NCBI GenBank assembly: GCA_009731375.1
Contig: BJOX01000025.1
Span: 472,128-493,724 of the forward strand
Direction of reading: 5' to 3'
Length of the DNA: 21,597 nucleotides
DNA from: Paulinella micropora
Taxonomy: Eukaryota; Cercozoa; Imbricatea; Euglyphida
Part shown: positions 1 to 21,597 of the stretch, one piece after another
Position numbering within the stretch: position 1 is the first letter of the stretch
Layout of the letters: each line of letters begins with the position of its first letter
Notes under the pieces: generated by a model
What the model was told of the DNA's origin: nothing
The model's input: only the letters and a program-made list of their open reading frames with translations
The model's database searches: none
Made by a program: the position numbers and the translations under genes

Positions 1-460
<460 letters not shown>

Positions 461-465
461 CTTAG

Positions 466-13785
<13,320 letters not shown>

Positions 13786-13798
13786 CGGCTGAATAGGC

Positions 13799-13804
13799 AA
13801 TAAA
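13799..13804 (+). terminator. Polyadenylation signal AATAAA
   Basis: AATAAA lies 14 or 73 bases past the two candidate stop codons and is followed by a T run (13831-13838). It fits the 3' end of the spliced gene. Confidence 0.55.
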
Positions 13805-13829
13805 TTAAGGGGCCCCTTACTAATTAGTG

Positions 13830-14810
13830 TTCTTTTTTTTAAAAAGTTTTTACGGGAGACTTGACCCGGAAATTTGGCAGTAGTATGCCGTATCAGACTG
13901 AGCACTTTAAGGACCTGCTAAAATCATTACCGTTGACATTTCACTCTTTTTGACCGGCCCGTTAGATTCTCCTCTGCACGTTTCGACTTCTCTAACTGGT
14001 TTTCGATTTCGTTCAGAAATGAGCACAAACGATCAAATTAAAATTGACTTCAGCTATGCATTGCCTTTTTTTCCATATCACTGCATTTTGTCCTTTTTCC
14101 TTGATATAGTGACTAGAACTGCAAGGGAGGGAGCAGGGCCGCCTCGGAAGCATATTTTGCTCTGTCCCCTACTCTCCCACGTCGCAGCAATACGTCTTAC
14201 TAATAAAAGACTCATAGCGGTAAATTTACTGACAAGTTGAAGGACGTGACTGGTGTCTACACTGGTGAAAATGTGCATCGAATTGACTGGTGAAATTTTG
14301 AAGTTCCCCAAAGCAATCTCCGAACCCACACTAAAAACTTGTAACTACGGCTTCAAAAACTTAAACTTGAAGCCCTCAGCCTTCAAGTACTTTGCATTAG
14401 CTTTGCGAAGACAGTTCAATTTAGTTAGCAAACTCACAACTTGATCTACGCCCAGTCATGTTCGTATGATAGTACTAACTATTGCAACCAAAGGCCGCGT
14501 GACGGTCTGCGACAAATAGAAATCAACATAAATACTTGAAACGAAGTCACCTGACCACTCTGGCACGGCTATTTACTGGTCACACTAATAATATTTCACC
14601 CGTGCTCCGAGTCTTTTGTTACCGAAACTAAATATTTAATGATATAATAACTATCTAACGATTTGTAGAATGAGGAATACCTAACGTAGAAGTGACTCCG
14701 TACTCTCCAAGCCAACTTGAAAGTAAACCGGGCCGACAGACCGTCGGAACATAGAGTAATGTCATTATATACCGGATGGGCCGGCACAATCCCCTCTCCC
14801 CCCCGAGCCT
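13830..14810. other. Intergenic stretch, no supported gene
   Basis: Ordinary-complexity sequence between the gene end and the retroelement. Short open frames on both strands (up to 96 codons) show no recognisable motif, splice signal support or repeats. I see nothing to annotate. Confidence 0.5.
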
Positions 14811-15106
14811 TGAATATAATATATAGTAGCTAGTAAGTCAGAGGGTCAGGCTGTCAACTTAGACCGAGCTGGTCGCCTCTTGCCTTTTAATGAATAAAAC
14901 GAAACTTGAAAGTCTAACTTCTCATTTTTTATATTTAGTAGTTGAAGTGGTCTCGGCCTGATTGTTGTTATTTTTGACATTGATAACTTGTGGACAGTCA
15001 AGTATATTAATTTTCCACACTGATGTCAGTGTATATTATTGAAGTTAATACTATTTGCTTGTACACCGGTGAGCTAGTAAAGTAAAAGGAGGCAGGGTTA
15101 CTGCCA
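14811..15106 (-). repeat. Downstream (3') terminal direct repeat (pLTR)
   Basis: It is nearly identical to 20099-20417 over its whole length, with single-base differences and a deletion of about 27 bases relative to the other copy (missing a segment containing GACCTGACCGATAGTAC). On the minus strand it starts TGGCAGTAACCCTGCC and ends TATATTCA. Same orientation at both ends of the coding region. Confidence 0.85.
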
Positions 15107-15599
15107 CTGATAGTAGCCTTTTAAAAGTGCTCACTTGTTCCAAGCTGTTTGAGTAAGACTATGTCAAAAGATGACGAAAGTGACTGAAGATTTTGTTATC
15201 TCTTTGACAGAACTTTTGGTAAATTGTAGCCCATGTTTGGGGAAAACTTGATGATAGTTGCTTTAACGATTTTTTGAAAATAGATTTTGGATATTTGCAT
15301 TCGAAAAGAACTTTGATATACTGCCTCTTCCAACACCTCATTATTGGTTGATTGATTGCGGTACATCCCAAGCATCCCTTTGATTGTTGCCGTTCTGACT
15401 CTATTGTCAGTGTACGACGATAATGGTGGGAGGCGTGGATATGGTGTAGTACTATTACTAATCAAGAATTACCAATACTAAGAATGAAGTGCGGGCGAGA
15501 ATGAAAACCAAAATATAACTTTTTTCCAATTCTTAAATCACTCCCAGCAAAAACGAGTTTGTAAAATCGTCCATCAACATCTACTTCTGTTCTTCAAGC

Positions 15600-16380
15600 T
15601 CTAGACCACCCGTGTATACGGGTTGCGCGTGTGTATATTCTAGATGCCTGAGTGACTGTATGTGAGGTGTCAGACGTTCTAAAAATGTTTGGTCGTCTGG
15701 TGGGGTCACGACAAGAAAAATTATATCGTCAATCTGTCGAGTGCCATATACAAATTCAGCTAGATTGTGTCTACGTAGTATAGTAAGAAATCTGAACTCA
15801 TCAAAAATACATTTTATTTGGGCCAACGGGGACGAAAGATAGCCTCCGACTGGGCAACCTTTCACTTGCTGAAAGCAAGCATTCCCCATCATGAAGTAAG
15901 TATTGTTCAGATCCATCTCGACTATGTCAAGTAAGTCCTGAAAACTAAAGACGACATAGTCGTCTCGTGAGGCACTATGATGCCAACCTACATCATGTTT
16001 TATCCTCCCATTCTTTTCTTCTCTAAGCTTTCCTCTTTTACCAGTGGCTTCATAATGACGTAAAATCATGAAAAGCCAATGGACAGACATGATGATCTCT
16101 TTATTATTTAGCCACGTAACCATTTGTTTCACATCAAATGACAAAGCTTGAACATTCAATTCGACGTTCAAATTCTTTTCTAACTTTTGAAATAAAGTAT
16201 GGGCTTTCTTCATTTTTCCTTTGAGATCTGAAAGCTTATTGAGATTGAAGTTTGGCACGTATTTTGTGACTTGCATTATGAGAAAGTTTAAGGCTTTCGC
16301 CGCGTATTTTAGTGTTTTTCGACCTTGTGAGCGAGACTGAATACAAATTAAAGGTGTTTTGTTTTTCCGGATCTTTGTCC
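15600..16380 (-). other. Reverse transcriptase core
   Basis: Recognisable RT blocks: an upstream basic block (GRFAPLNKKGEINK, then, after a frame change near 16370, KTPLICIQSRSQGRKTLKY), motif A with catalytic Asp (LSFDVKQMVTWL, Asp codon at 16133-16135), motif B (QVKGCPVGGYLSSPLAQ), and motif C with the two catalytic Asp (TRQIDDIIFLV, codons at 15725-15730). All three catalytic Asp are intact. Motif B has Gly-Gly where most retroelement RTs have Gly-Ser, and motif C has Gln-Ile before the Asp pair instead of Tyr-Val/Met/Ala. Confidence 0.85.
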
Positions 16381-18008
16381 TTTGGAGAAGTCATAACTTT
16401 GTTAATTTCTCCTTTCTTATTTAACGGAGCAAAGCGACCGAGATTTCTTTTATTGTATTCGTGTCTGTACTTACGTAAAATCTGTTGTTCTGTCATGCTG
16501 ACTGCTTTGAAACACGGGGATTCTATCACTTCTTGTTTCAACCTCTGCCAAAGCATAACAGGGCATTCTACCCATAATTGGTTTTTGTTTTTGTCTAGGT
16601 CCTTTACAACCAGTTTGTTCTTTTCGATGTAATTTTTCACTGATTGTAAAGTATTCCAACGTATTCTTTGGTTTTTGTTTGCAGTATGCTTTCCGAAATT
16701 TTGCTGGTTTTTATCCCATAAATTTTGCAAATTTCGTAAAATTATATTGCGCCGTTTTTGTTGTTCCCATGGATTGCATGATTGTGAACAATGCATGTTT
16801 TTCTGTCTGAATCTGTGCATCTTGTTGCTGATTTTTGTCACTGACAGTCAATTTGGAACGGTCGGTCCGACCATCAGCCTGACTTGGCATTTTACCAAAA
16901 GTGATGTCACGGATTTGGGCAACATACTTTTTTGACACCGACCCAGAATTCTTTTGGCGCATTGTCACAGTCGAGAGAGGGAATTGCGGATGCGTGTAGT
17001 ATACCTACCATTCCCATCTCCCCTTCCTTGTCTTTCAGTCTCGAACTGAAACGCTTGCCATTTTTGCAATGTGGGGAGCATTTTGGTTGTTCGAAAAACT
17101 GAAAGTCAAAGCCGTCAATCCACATGTGAATGTTTATTAAAGTTTTCGCAATAGATGGTGAGTTCTTTTGTACTATCTTTGCAAGTGATAGTACAGACAT
17201 CCGTGTCTGTTGTGGCATGGTGACGTGTTGCAGAATGATTGCTGGTATTGCCTTGAGCTCCTTTCTGGGTAGGTTTCTATGAACAGCATTTTCATAGTAT
17301 AGTTAGAGCTCTTGAGGATCTCTGGGTAACGTAGAAGTCGAGATCTGACAATAGACGCAATTCTTTCTTTGATTTTCCAGTGAGGCATTTGTTCAGTCTG
17401 TGCCCATACGTGTATTGCCTGCTGTCTGGTTGCTTTCTTCATATATATCACGTTCCCATGCTTTGGGATGATACCAAAGCTTTTCGAGATTGACTGCCTT
17501 GTCAAGAACTGCTCCTCTTGAGTCAATTCGCAAGGCCAATGGTTCTCTACTTAATAATAATACATCTTTGGCTAGAGAGGAGGATAAACGACAATATGCC
17601 CCAGTCCAATTTAGAGACGAGTGTGACTGTCGTTGTGTTTGTTGTGCTCGTTCATTTGGCTCATATAGTTTTGTGTTGCGGTACACCCTGTTCATATAAT
17701 CAGAATCTGTTTTATCTCCTCCTTTTCCATATCTTGTCACCATGATCTTGTCATTATTATCATAGTGATCAAGAAGGGAGGTCAAAGAGGGAGAAAAGTG
17801 TTGAGTAATACCGTTACACCCCACCCACAAAGTTAGATTGGCAATACGATTGTGCAATCCATTGAGCATCCAGCATAACTTTGAGCAACAATGAGCAGCC
17901 TTGCGCCCGCACACACATGATTTTGCTTTTTTGTGTTCTCGTATTGGGAGAGACTGCGAAGTGTGTGGCTTGTATGTCTTGTGTTGCTTTGAAGTGTTGC
18001 ATGTAAGC

Positions 18009-18326
18009 TGGTCGTTTTTTATTCATTTTTGGTGTTAGCCATTGAATAAAAGACTTTTCCGTTTGCACTCGAATTGACTTTGAATGGAGCTTCTCACCTT
18101 TTGTTTTGCGAGGTAGTTTGCCCAGGTTCAATATGGGTACTGAAATAAAATGTTCATAGCCAAACTGACAGGCCATTCTTGACAGTTGCTGGTCTGAGTG
18201 AGAGCTGGATTTAGAATGTTTCCATGCTCGCATTTGTCTGAATTCCTGTTTCATTCTAGACACGAAATTTGACGTCTCACCTACGTAATCTAAACTTGTT
18301 AGTGGTGAGTAAATGCAGTAGACAAC
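18009..18326 (-). other. GIY-YIG endonuclease domain
   Basis: Visible motifs in order: VVYCI (the GIY position), LDYVGETSNF (the YIG position) about 13 residues later, the expected Arg in VSRMKQEF, and the late catalytic Glu in TEKSFIQWLTPKMN with the typical P-x-x-N. This spacing and the closing Glu/Asn pattern are diagnostic of the family, which cuts one DNA strand to prime reverse transcription in Penelope-like elements. All key residues are present. A Cys/His cluster just downstream might bind zinc. Confidence 0.85.
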
Positions 18327-18511
18327 CGAAACGTTTGCTCCATGATTATTACCCGGTTGATCAAGAAAATCCAAAGCATGAAAGCTGTCAACGTTCGGAA
18401 TAGAATTAATCATCGTCAGCTTAGCTTTTATCCATTTCGAATTCGTCACCGGTATGGATGCCATTGTCAGAAAGTGTTGTACCATCATAGACAACCGGAA
18501 TACTTTCCATA

Positions 18512-20056
18512 TTATTCTACAGTGCGAAGTTGTTGCAAGCGATTTAATTTTAATGCAGTAGAAATTTGCTTTTCTAAGAAGGATATTTACCAGAGACTTG
18601 CTAGAGGTGCAAACGCTATTGCTACATCGTTTGTCATTTTTTCCACTAGTACTTGTACTGGAGTTAAGGCCTTCTTGAGAGGGGTAGGCAAGTCTTGGGT
18701 AGATTCTTCGTACTCGCCTGCACAGTGCATAAAGTCTAGTAACGCACTGCGTCAAGTCTCCCCCGTCTCCCTAAGTGTTTTTCTTAGCCGCGGCTCTGGA
18801 TTTTGCCGCTTCAGATGGTGAGGATGTGACAGTCGTTGGAGTCTTGCTACCTGCCCTAGCTTTTTTTGCTGATTGTGGCGGAGACAGCTCTGCTGTTGAT
18901 TTTCGTTTCTGTCCAACTCCTGTTTTGTTTGGAGTAGAAGATGCAGTCGCAGATGTCTCCTACTCTAGCTCCGACGTCGACGCAGACTCAGACGAGTTAT
19001 CGTTATCGTCATTTTTGGTTTGTTTGCGACCCAGCTGTTCCGAGATTGGTGCAGTCATCGTGTCTTTGACTGATTTTTTCTCTTCGAGCAGAGCAATTCT
19101 TGCTTGTAATTCATCCATCTTAGCGATTGCTAGTTCGATGAACTTGACTCCGTCGATCTCCTTTTCTTCTTCGGGAGCTACTGAGATTGGAATTTGACGA
19201 TAATCTGGCAACACCATGTCGAAAGTTTTGAAGAAAGTCTAATCCGGTCGCTCATTGCTTCGGTGTCCAAACCTAGTTTGGCCAACACGGCGTTGCTCTC
19301 CGAATCCCCTCTGGAATATGGATTTGGGAACTCTTGGTTTGAGATCAACTCTTCGATGTAATTGAGAACAAGAGAAGAGACCCCTTGGATTGGAAATTTC
19401 GAGCCTGCCTCTTCAAGGAAATCTCGGTTCTTGAGCTCGACGCCATCCGTCACCGCCTGCTTAGTCATTTCTACGAAGCGACTAAAGCAATAGACCACTG
19501 GTGTGATCGCATAGCGGACCTTTCCAAAAAGGTTGGCATAATTGTAACCTTTCGGCAACTGTTGAAGCAATTTTGCAGGTTTTGGGTCCACCAGACCAAT
19601 TGCGTAAACGAGACGATCCACCCTACCGCCAGCTAGCGAGAACAAACCGCTGCTTGTTCGCTTTTCCCACTTCTGCGGAATGACATTCATCTTTTTGACG
19701 TAATTGACATTTGTGTGAACCCTCCAAAACAAGGTAGTAGTAGCATTGAAGTCATTTAATTCCCCTTGAAAGTTCGGATGCAGAGCAGATGATTTTTTGC
19801 CTCCTTGTCGGTTGTAGTTGGTTTGGAATCCTCCCATGTTTTGTTTCTTATTTGATTGCTTTTTTGGAGACGGGATTTTTAGCCCACTTAGCAAGTCTGT
19901 CATCTTGCTTGCGGCTCCCTCGGTTGCGTCTCCTTGTTTTTGTTGCTTTTTCCCTTTACGGGGAATTTGTTTTGTTCTAGCTCCAGGCTTTGTAGGACTC
20001 TTGCGGGGAATTTGTTTTGTTCTAGCTCCAGGCTTTGTAGGACTCTTGGAGCTCAT
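18512..20056 (-). pseudogene. Retroelement ORF1: basic N-terminus, unknown core, coiled coil, NLS-like tail (broken)
   Basis: The first suitable ATG is at 20056. The N-terminus carries a perfect tandem pair of 15 residues (SPTKPGARTKQIPRK), encoded by a 45-bp duplication, followed by KGKKQQKQG. A core of about 200 residues (containing LFWRVHTNVNYVKKMNVIPQ and LFGKVRYAITPVVYCFSRFV) is unrecognised; by position it could be a nucleocapsid-like RNA-binding domain, which is only inference. A frame change near 19225 leads to a coiled coil (ELAIAKMDELQARIALLEEK), an acidic Ser-rich stretch, an in-frame TAG (18960-18962), then a bipartite NLS-like KRKSTAELSPPQSAKKAR. A further frame change near 18775 leads through TGA (18752-18754) and TAA (18587-18589) to a last helical stretch ending at TAA 18512-18514, two bases before an ATG at 18510. 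The C-terminal join is tentative. Confidence 0.6.
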
Positions 20057-20098
20057 AGCTGTAACACGCTGAGAAGCGACAAACAGCTGAATATGACT

Positions 20099-20417
20099 TG
20101 AATACAATATACAGTAGCTAGTAAGTCAGAGGGTCAGGCTGTCAACTTAGACAGCTGGTCGCCTCTTGCCTTTTAATGAATAAAACGAAACCTGAAAGTC
20201 TAACTGCTCATTTTTTATATTTAGTAATTGAAGTGGTCTCGGCCTGATTGTTATAATTTGTTGTTGACCTGACCGATAGTACTTATTTTTGACATTGATA
20301 ACTTGTGGACAGTCAAGTGTATTAATTTTCCACATGTCAGTTTATATTATTAAAGTTAATACTATTTGCTCGTACACCGGTGAGCTAGTAAAGTAAAAGG
20401 AGGCAGGGTTACTGCCA
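20099..20417 (-). repeat. Upstream (5') terminal direct repeat (pLTR)
   Basis: It is the second copy of the 14811-15106 repeat, about 25 bases longer. It lies 43 bases upstream of the ORF1 ATG on the minus strand, so it probably holds the promoter. The divergence between the two copies could date the insertion if they were identical at birth. Confidence 0.85.
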
Positions 20418-20824
20418 TAGTGAGCGTGCCCTCGTCAGGGTGCGCGAGAAGTCGAGTTAAGACCAGCCGAACCAAACCGGGATAAAATATGAAAATTATC
20501 TCGAGAGATGGTCTGTGACTGGACACTTCCCCTCGCATAAATTGCACACCCCGTGTTATCCTAAATTCACTCATCGTCCCCCCCACCTAGTGTGAATTTA
20601 TACTACCCCCCGGATAGTTATTGATGAATTCCATGTTTGTCCGATTTACGCCCATCGGTTCCGTATTATCCCCCAGATTCGAGATCCGATGCGCTTCCGT
20701 TTCGTGAAAAGAAAAATTTTGCACGAGTCCACTTCGCGTAAAATGTATCGTCCCATATCTTCCGCCACCATGATTTTGCATAAGCCTTCTTGTGTAAAAT
20801 CCGAATCCATGAAAATTTCCATGT
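20418..20824. other. Flank of the retroelement, no supported gene
   Basis: Contains scattered words (GTAAAAT, CCATGAAAATT, CACTTCG) that look like decayed relatives of the minisatellite that follows. No gene seen. Confidence 0.4.
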
Positions 20825-21060
20825 AACTAGTGGGAATTTGATCAGTCCATCCACCTCCACTCGAACGTCGAAAATTGCCACGAAACTAGTGGGAATTTGA
20901 TCAATCCATCCACTTCCACTCGAACGTCGAAAATTGCCACGAAACTAGTGGGAATTTGATCAATCCATCCACTTCCACTCGAACGTCGAAAATTGCCACG
21001 AAACTAGTGGGAATTTGATCAATCCAACCACTTCCACTCGAACGTTAAAAATTGCCACGA
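20825..21060. repeat. 59-bp minisatellite, four copies
   Basis: Units start at 20825, 20884, 20943 and 21002 (AACTAGTGGGAATTTGATCA...). Copies 2 and 3 are nearly identical, copy 1 and copy 4 differ by a few bases. No spacers, so not CRISPR. Confidence 0.9.
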
Positions 21061-21544
21061 ATCGAAAAACCTTTTACCAAATTAAGGTCCCAGGTGACGC
21101 TGTAGTCCCGGCGTGTAGCCCAGGAGTGACTTAAAATGTCGTTGAGGGAAGGCCCCCCCGCCAAGCCTCTGATACCCCCCATCGCCGTCCCCCCGGCGCT
21201 ATCACTTCATGCTTGAAACGACCCCGAGTACCACTTATAGACCTACCCGTCTATCCATCCCATTGCCCCATTTGTTATGCCCCTTTTGCCCCCCTGTCCT
21301 CAGGTCGTCCCGTTGTTGTCCCGTATCGTCCCCTTGTTGGTCCTTCCCCCCCCACCCGATTCCTCTCCTTATCCCTCGTATACACTATCCATATCTATTA
21401 CTATCCGGCCTATAATCTATCCAATTCTATTACTATCCGTCCTATATTCGATCCAACCTATAATCTATCCCATTCTACTACTATCCGTCCTATAATCTAT
21501 CCCCTCTCCCCCTATTCCGACATCCCATATTCCGTCTTCCGCGT

Positions 21545-21546
<2 letters not shown>
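21061..21546. other. C-rich flank with a loose repeat of about 45 bp
   Basis: Sense strand is C/T-rich. From 21378 on, CTATTACTATCCGxCCTATAATCTATCC recurs three to four times with changes. No gene seen. Confidence 0.5.

Positions 21547-21597
<51 letters not shown>
21547..21597. repeat. Terminal run of 51 C
   Basis: Uninterrupted C to the end of the window. It may mark a contig edge or sequencing collapse. Confidence 0.9.

Larger units (their letters stand above)
15196..18510 (-). pseudogene. Retroelement ORF2: GIY-YIG endonuclease plus reverse transcriptase (broken)
   Basis: Overlapping open segments in different frames follow one another: 18510-18421, about 18425-17814, 17914-17393, 17526-17173, 17218-16907, 16968-16711, 16841-16370, 16380-15581, 15584-15463, 15465-15196. 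Each begins where the former loses protein-like character, so this is one reading frame of about 1,100 codons with roughly nine frame changes. Domains in order: short N-terminal leader, GIY-YIG endonuclease, a Cys/His cluster (CGRKAAHCCSKLC at about 17911-17873), a long linker of some 450-500 residues of unknown role, RT core, then a thumb-like C-terminal region (DNRVRTATIKGMLGMYRNQ). The start at 18510 is inferred from its position right after the ORF1 end; the TTG-initiated reading from 18755 is less protein-like. Confidence 0.75.
14811..20417 (-). mobile_element. Degenerate Penelope-like retroelement with N-terminal GIY-YIG endonuclease, flanked by direct repeats
   Basis: About 5.6 kb on the minus strand runs: terminal repeat (20417-20099), ORF1 (20056 to about 18512), ORF2 with GIY-YIG endonuclease then reverse transcriptase (about 18510-15196), terminal repeat (15106-14811). 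Penelope-like elements are defined by an RT paired with a GIY-YIG endonuclease and by pLTRs; a permuted subgroup (Naiad/Chlamys) has the endonuclease first. Absence of protease, RNase H, integrase or tyrosine recombinase motifs argues against LTR or DIRS elements. The repeats begin TG and end CA on the minus strand, as LTRs do, which is curious. I see no target-site duplication. Both ORFs are broken. Assignment to a named clade is inference. Confidence 0.75.

Noticed and set aside
13950-14329. Open frames of 96 and 83 codons on opposite strands
   Set aside because: They overlap each other, show no recognisable motif and lack splice or repeat support.
15600-18326. Programmed frameshifting as the reason for the broken ORF2
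   Set aside because: About nine shifts in both directions without a common slippery site; decay or sequencing indels are simpler.
18342-18821. Plus-strand 159-codon frame
   Set aside because: Antisense shadow of the retroelement ORFs.
14811-20417. LTR retrotransposon or DIRS element
   Set aside because: No protease, RNase H, integrase or tyrosine recombinase motifs, no clear primer-binding site or polypurine tract; a GIY-YIG endonuclease is present instead.
20825-21060. Regularly spaced repeats as a CRISPR array
   Set aside because: Units are contiguous with no variable spacers, in a eukaryotic context.
21547-21597. Poly-C end as a telomere
   Set aside because: No telomeric G/T repeat unit; a homopolymer at a sequence edge is more likely a contig end or collapse.

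Overview
This is a fragment of a eukaryotic nuclear genome, most likely an invertebrate animal. Spliced coding segments of 24-124 nt with GT/AG borders and compatible phases sit in introns packed with microsatellites. A degenerate retroelement lies downstream, and small hairpin (MITE-like) elements are scattered through the introns. There is no prokaryotic gene organisation. Seven N-runs, all in or beside simple repeats, show a gapped draft assembly. The species cannot be named from the sequence.

Positions 466-13785 (+ strand) hold the 3' part of one multi-exon gene. The exons join with matching phases, except at one junction near 12580. They encode a segment ending in a Met/Trp-containing helix start, then a long charged coiled coil rich in E/R/K/Q, then a Pro/Gly/Arg/Met tail. 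This order (NOPS-end-like segment, coiled coil, low-complexity G/P/R tail) best matches the DBHS family (NONO/SFPQ/PSPC1/NonA) of nuclear RNA-binding paraspeckle proteins. The RRMs would lie upstream of the window. That family call is an inference from layout and resemblance; I ran no search. The gene ends with an AATAAA at 13799.

Its introns hold (a) di-, tri- and tetranucleotide arrays that often start within a few bases of a splice site; (b) a 493-bp tandem duplication (1112-2015); (c) a 171-bp MITE (2722-2892) and a roughly 111-bp hairpin MITE (12680-12790); (d) three copies of a double-hairpin foldback element (4427, 5516, 8470); (e) several partial or whole exon duplications, including a fourfold array of about 235-bp units (11471-12463).

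Positions 14811-20417 (- strand) hold a retroelement with about 300-bp direct terminal repeats (pLTR-like). ORF1 has a basic N-terminus, an unrecognised globular core, a coiled coil, an acidic stretch and a bipartite NLS-like cluster. ORF2 has a GIY-YIG endonuclease placed N-terminal to a reverse transcriptase. The endonuclease-RT pairing and the direct repeats point to a Penelope-like element of the permuted (endonuclease-first) type. The copy carries about nine frame changes and several stops, so it is a pseudogene or is hit by assembly indels. It is the most interesting system in the window.

Positions 20418-21597 are non-coding: a four-copy 59-bp minisatellite (20825-21060), C-rich sequence, and a terminal run of 51 C.
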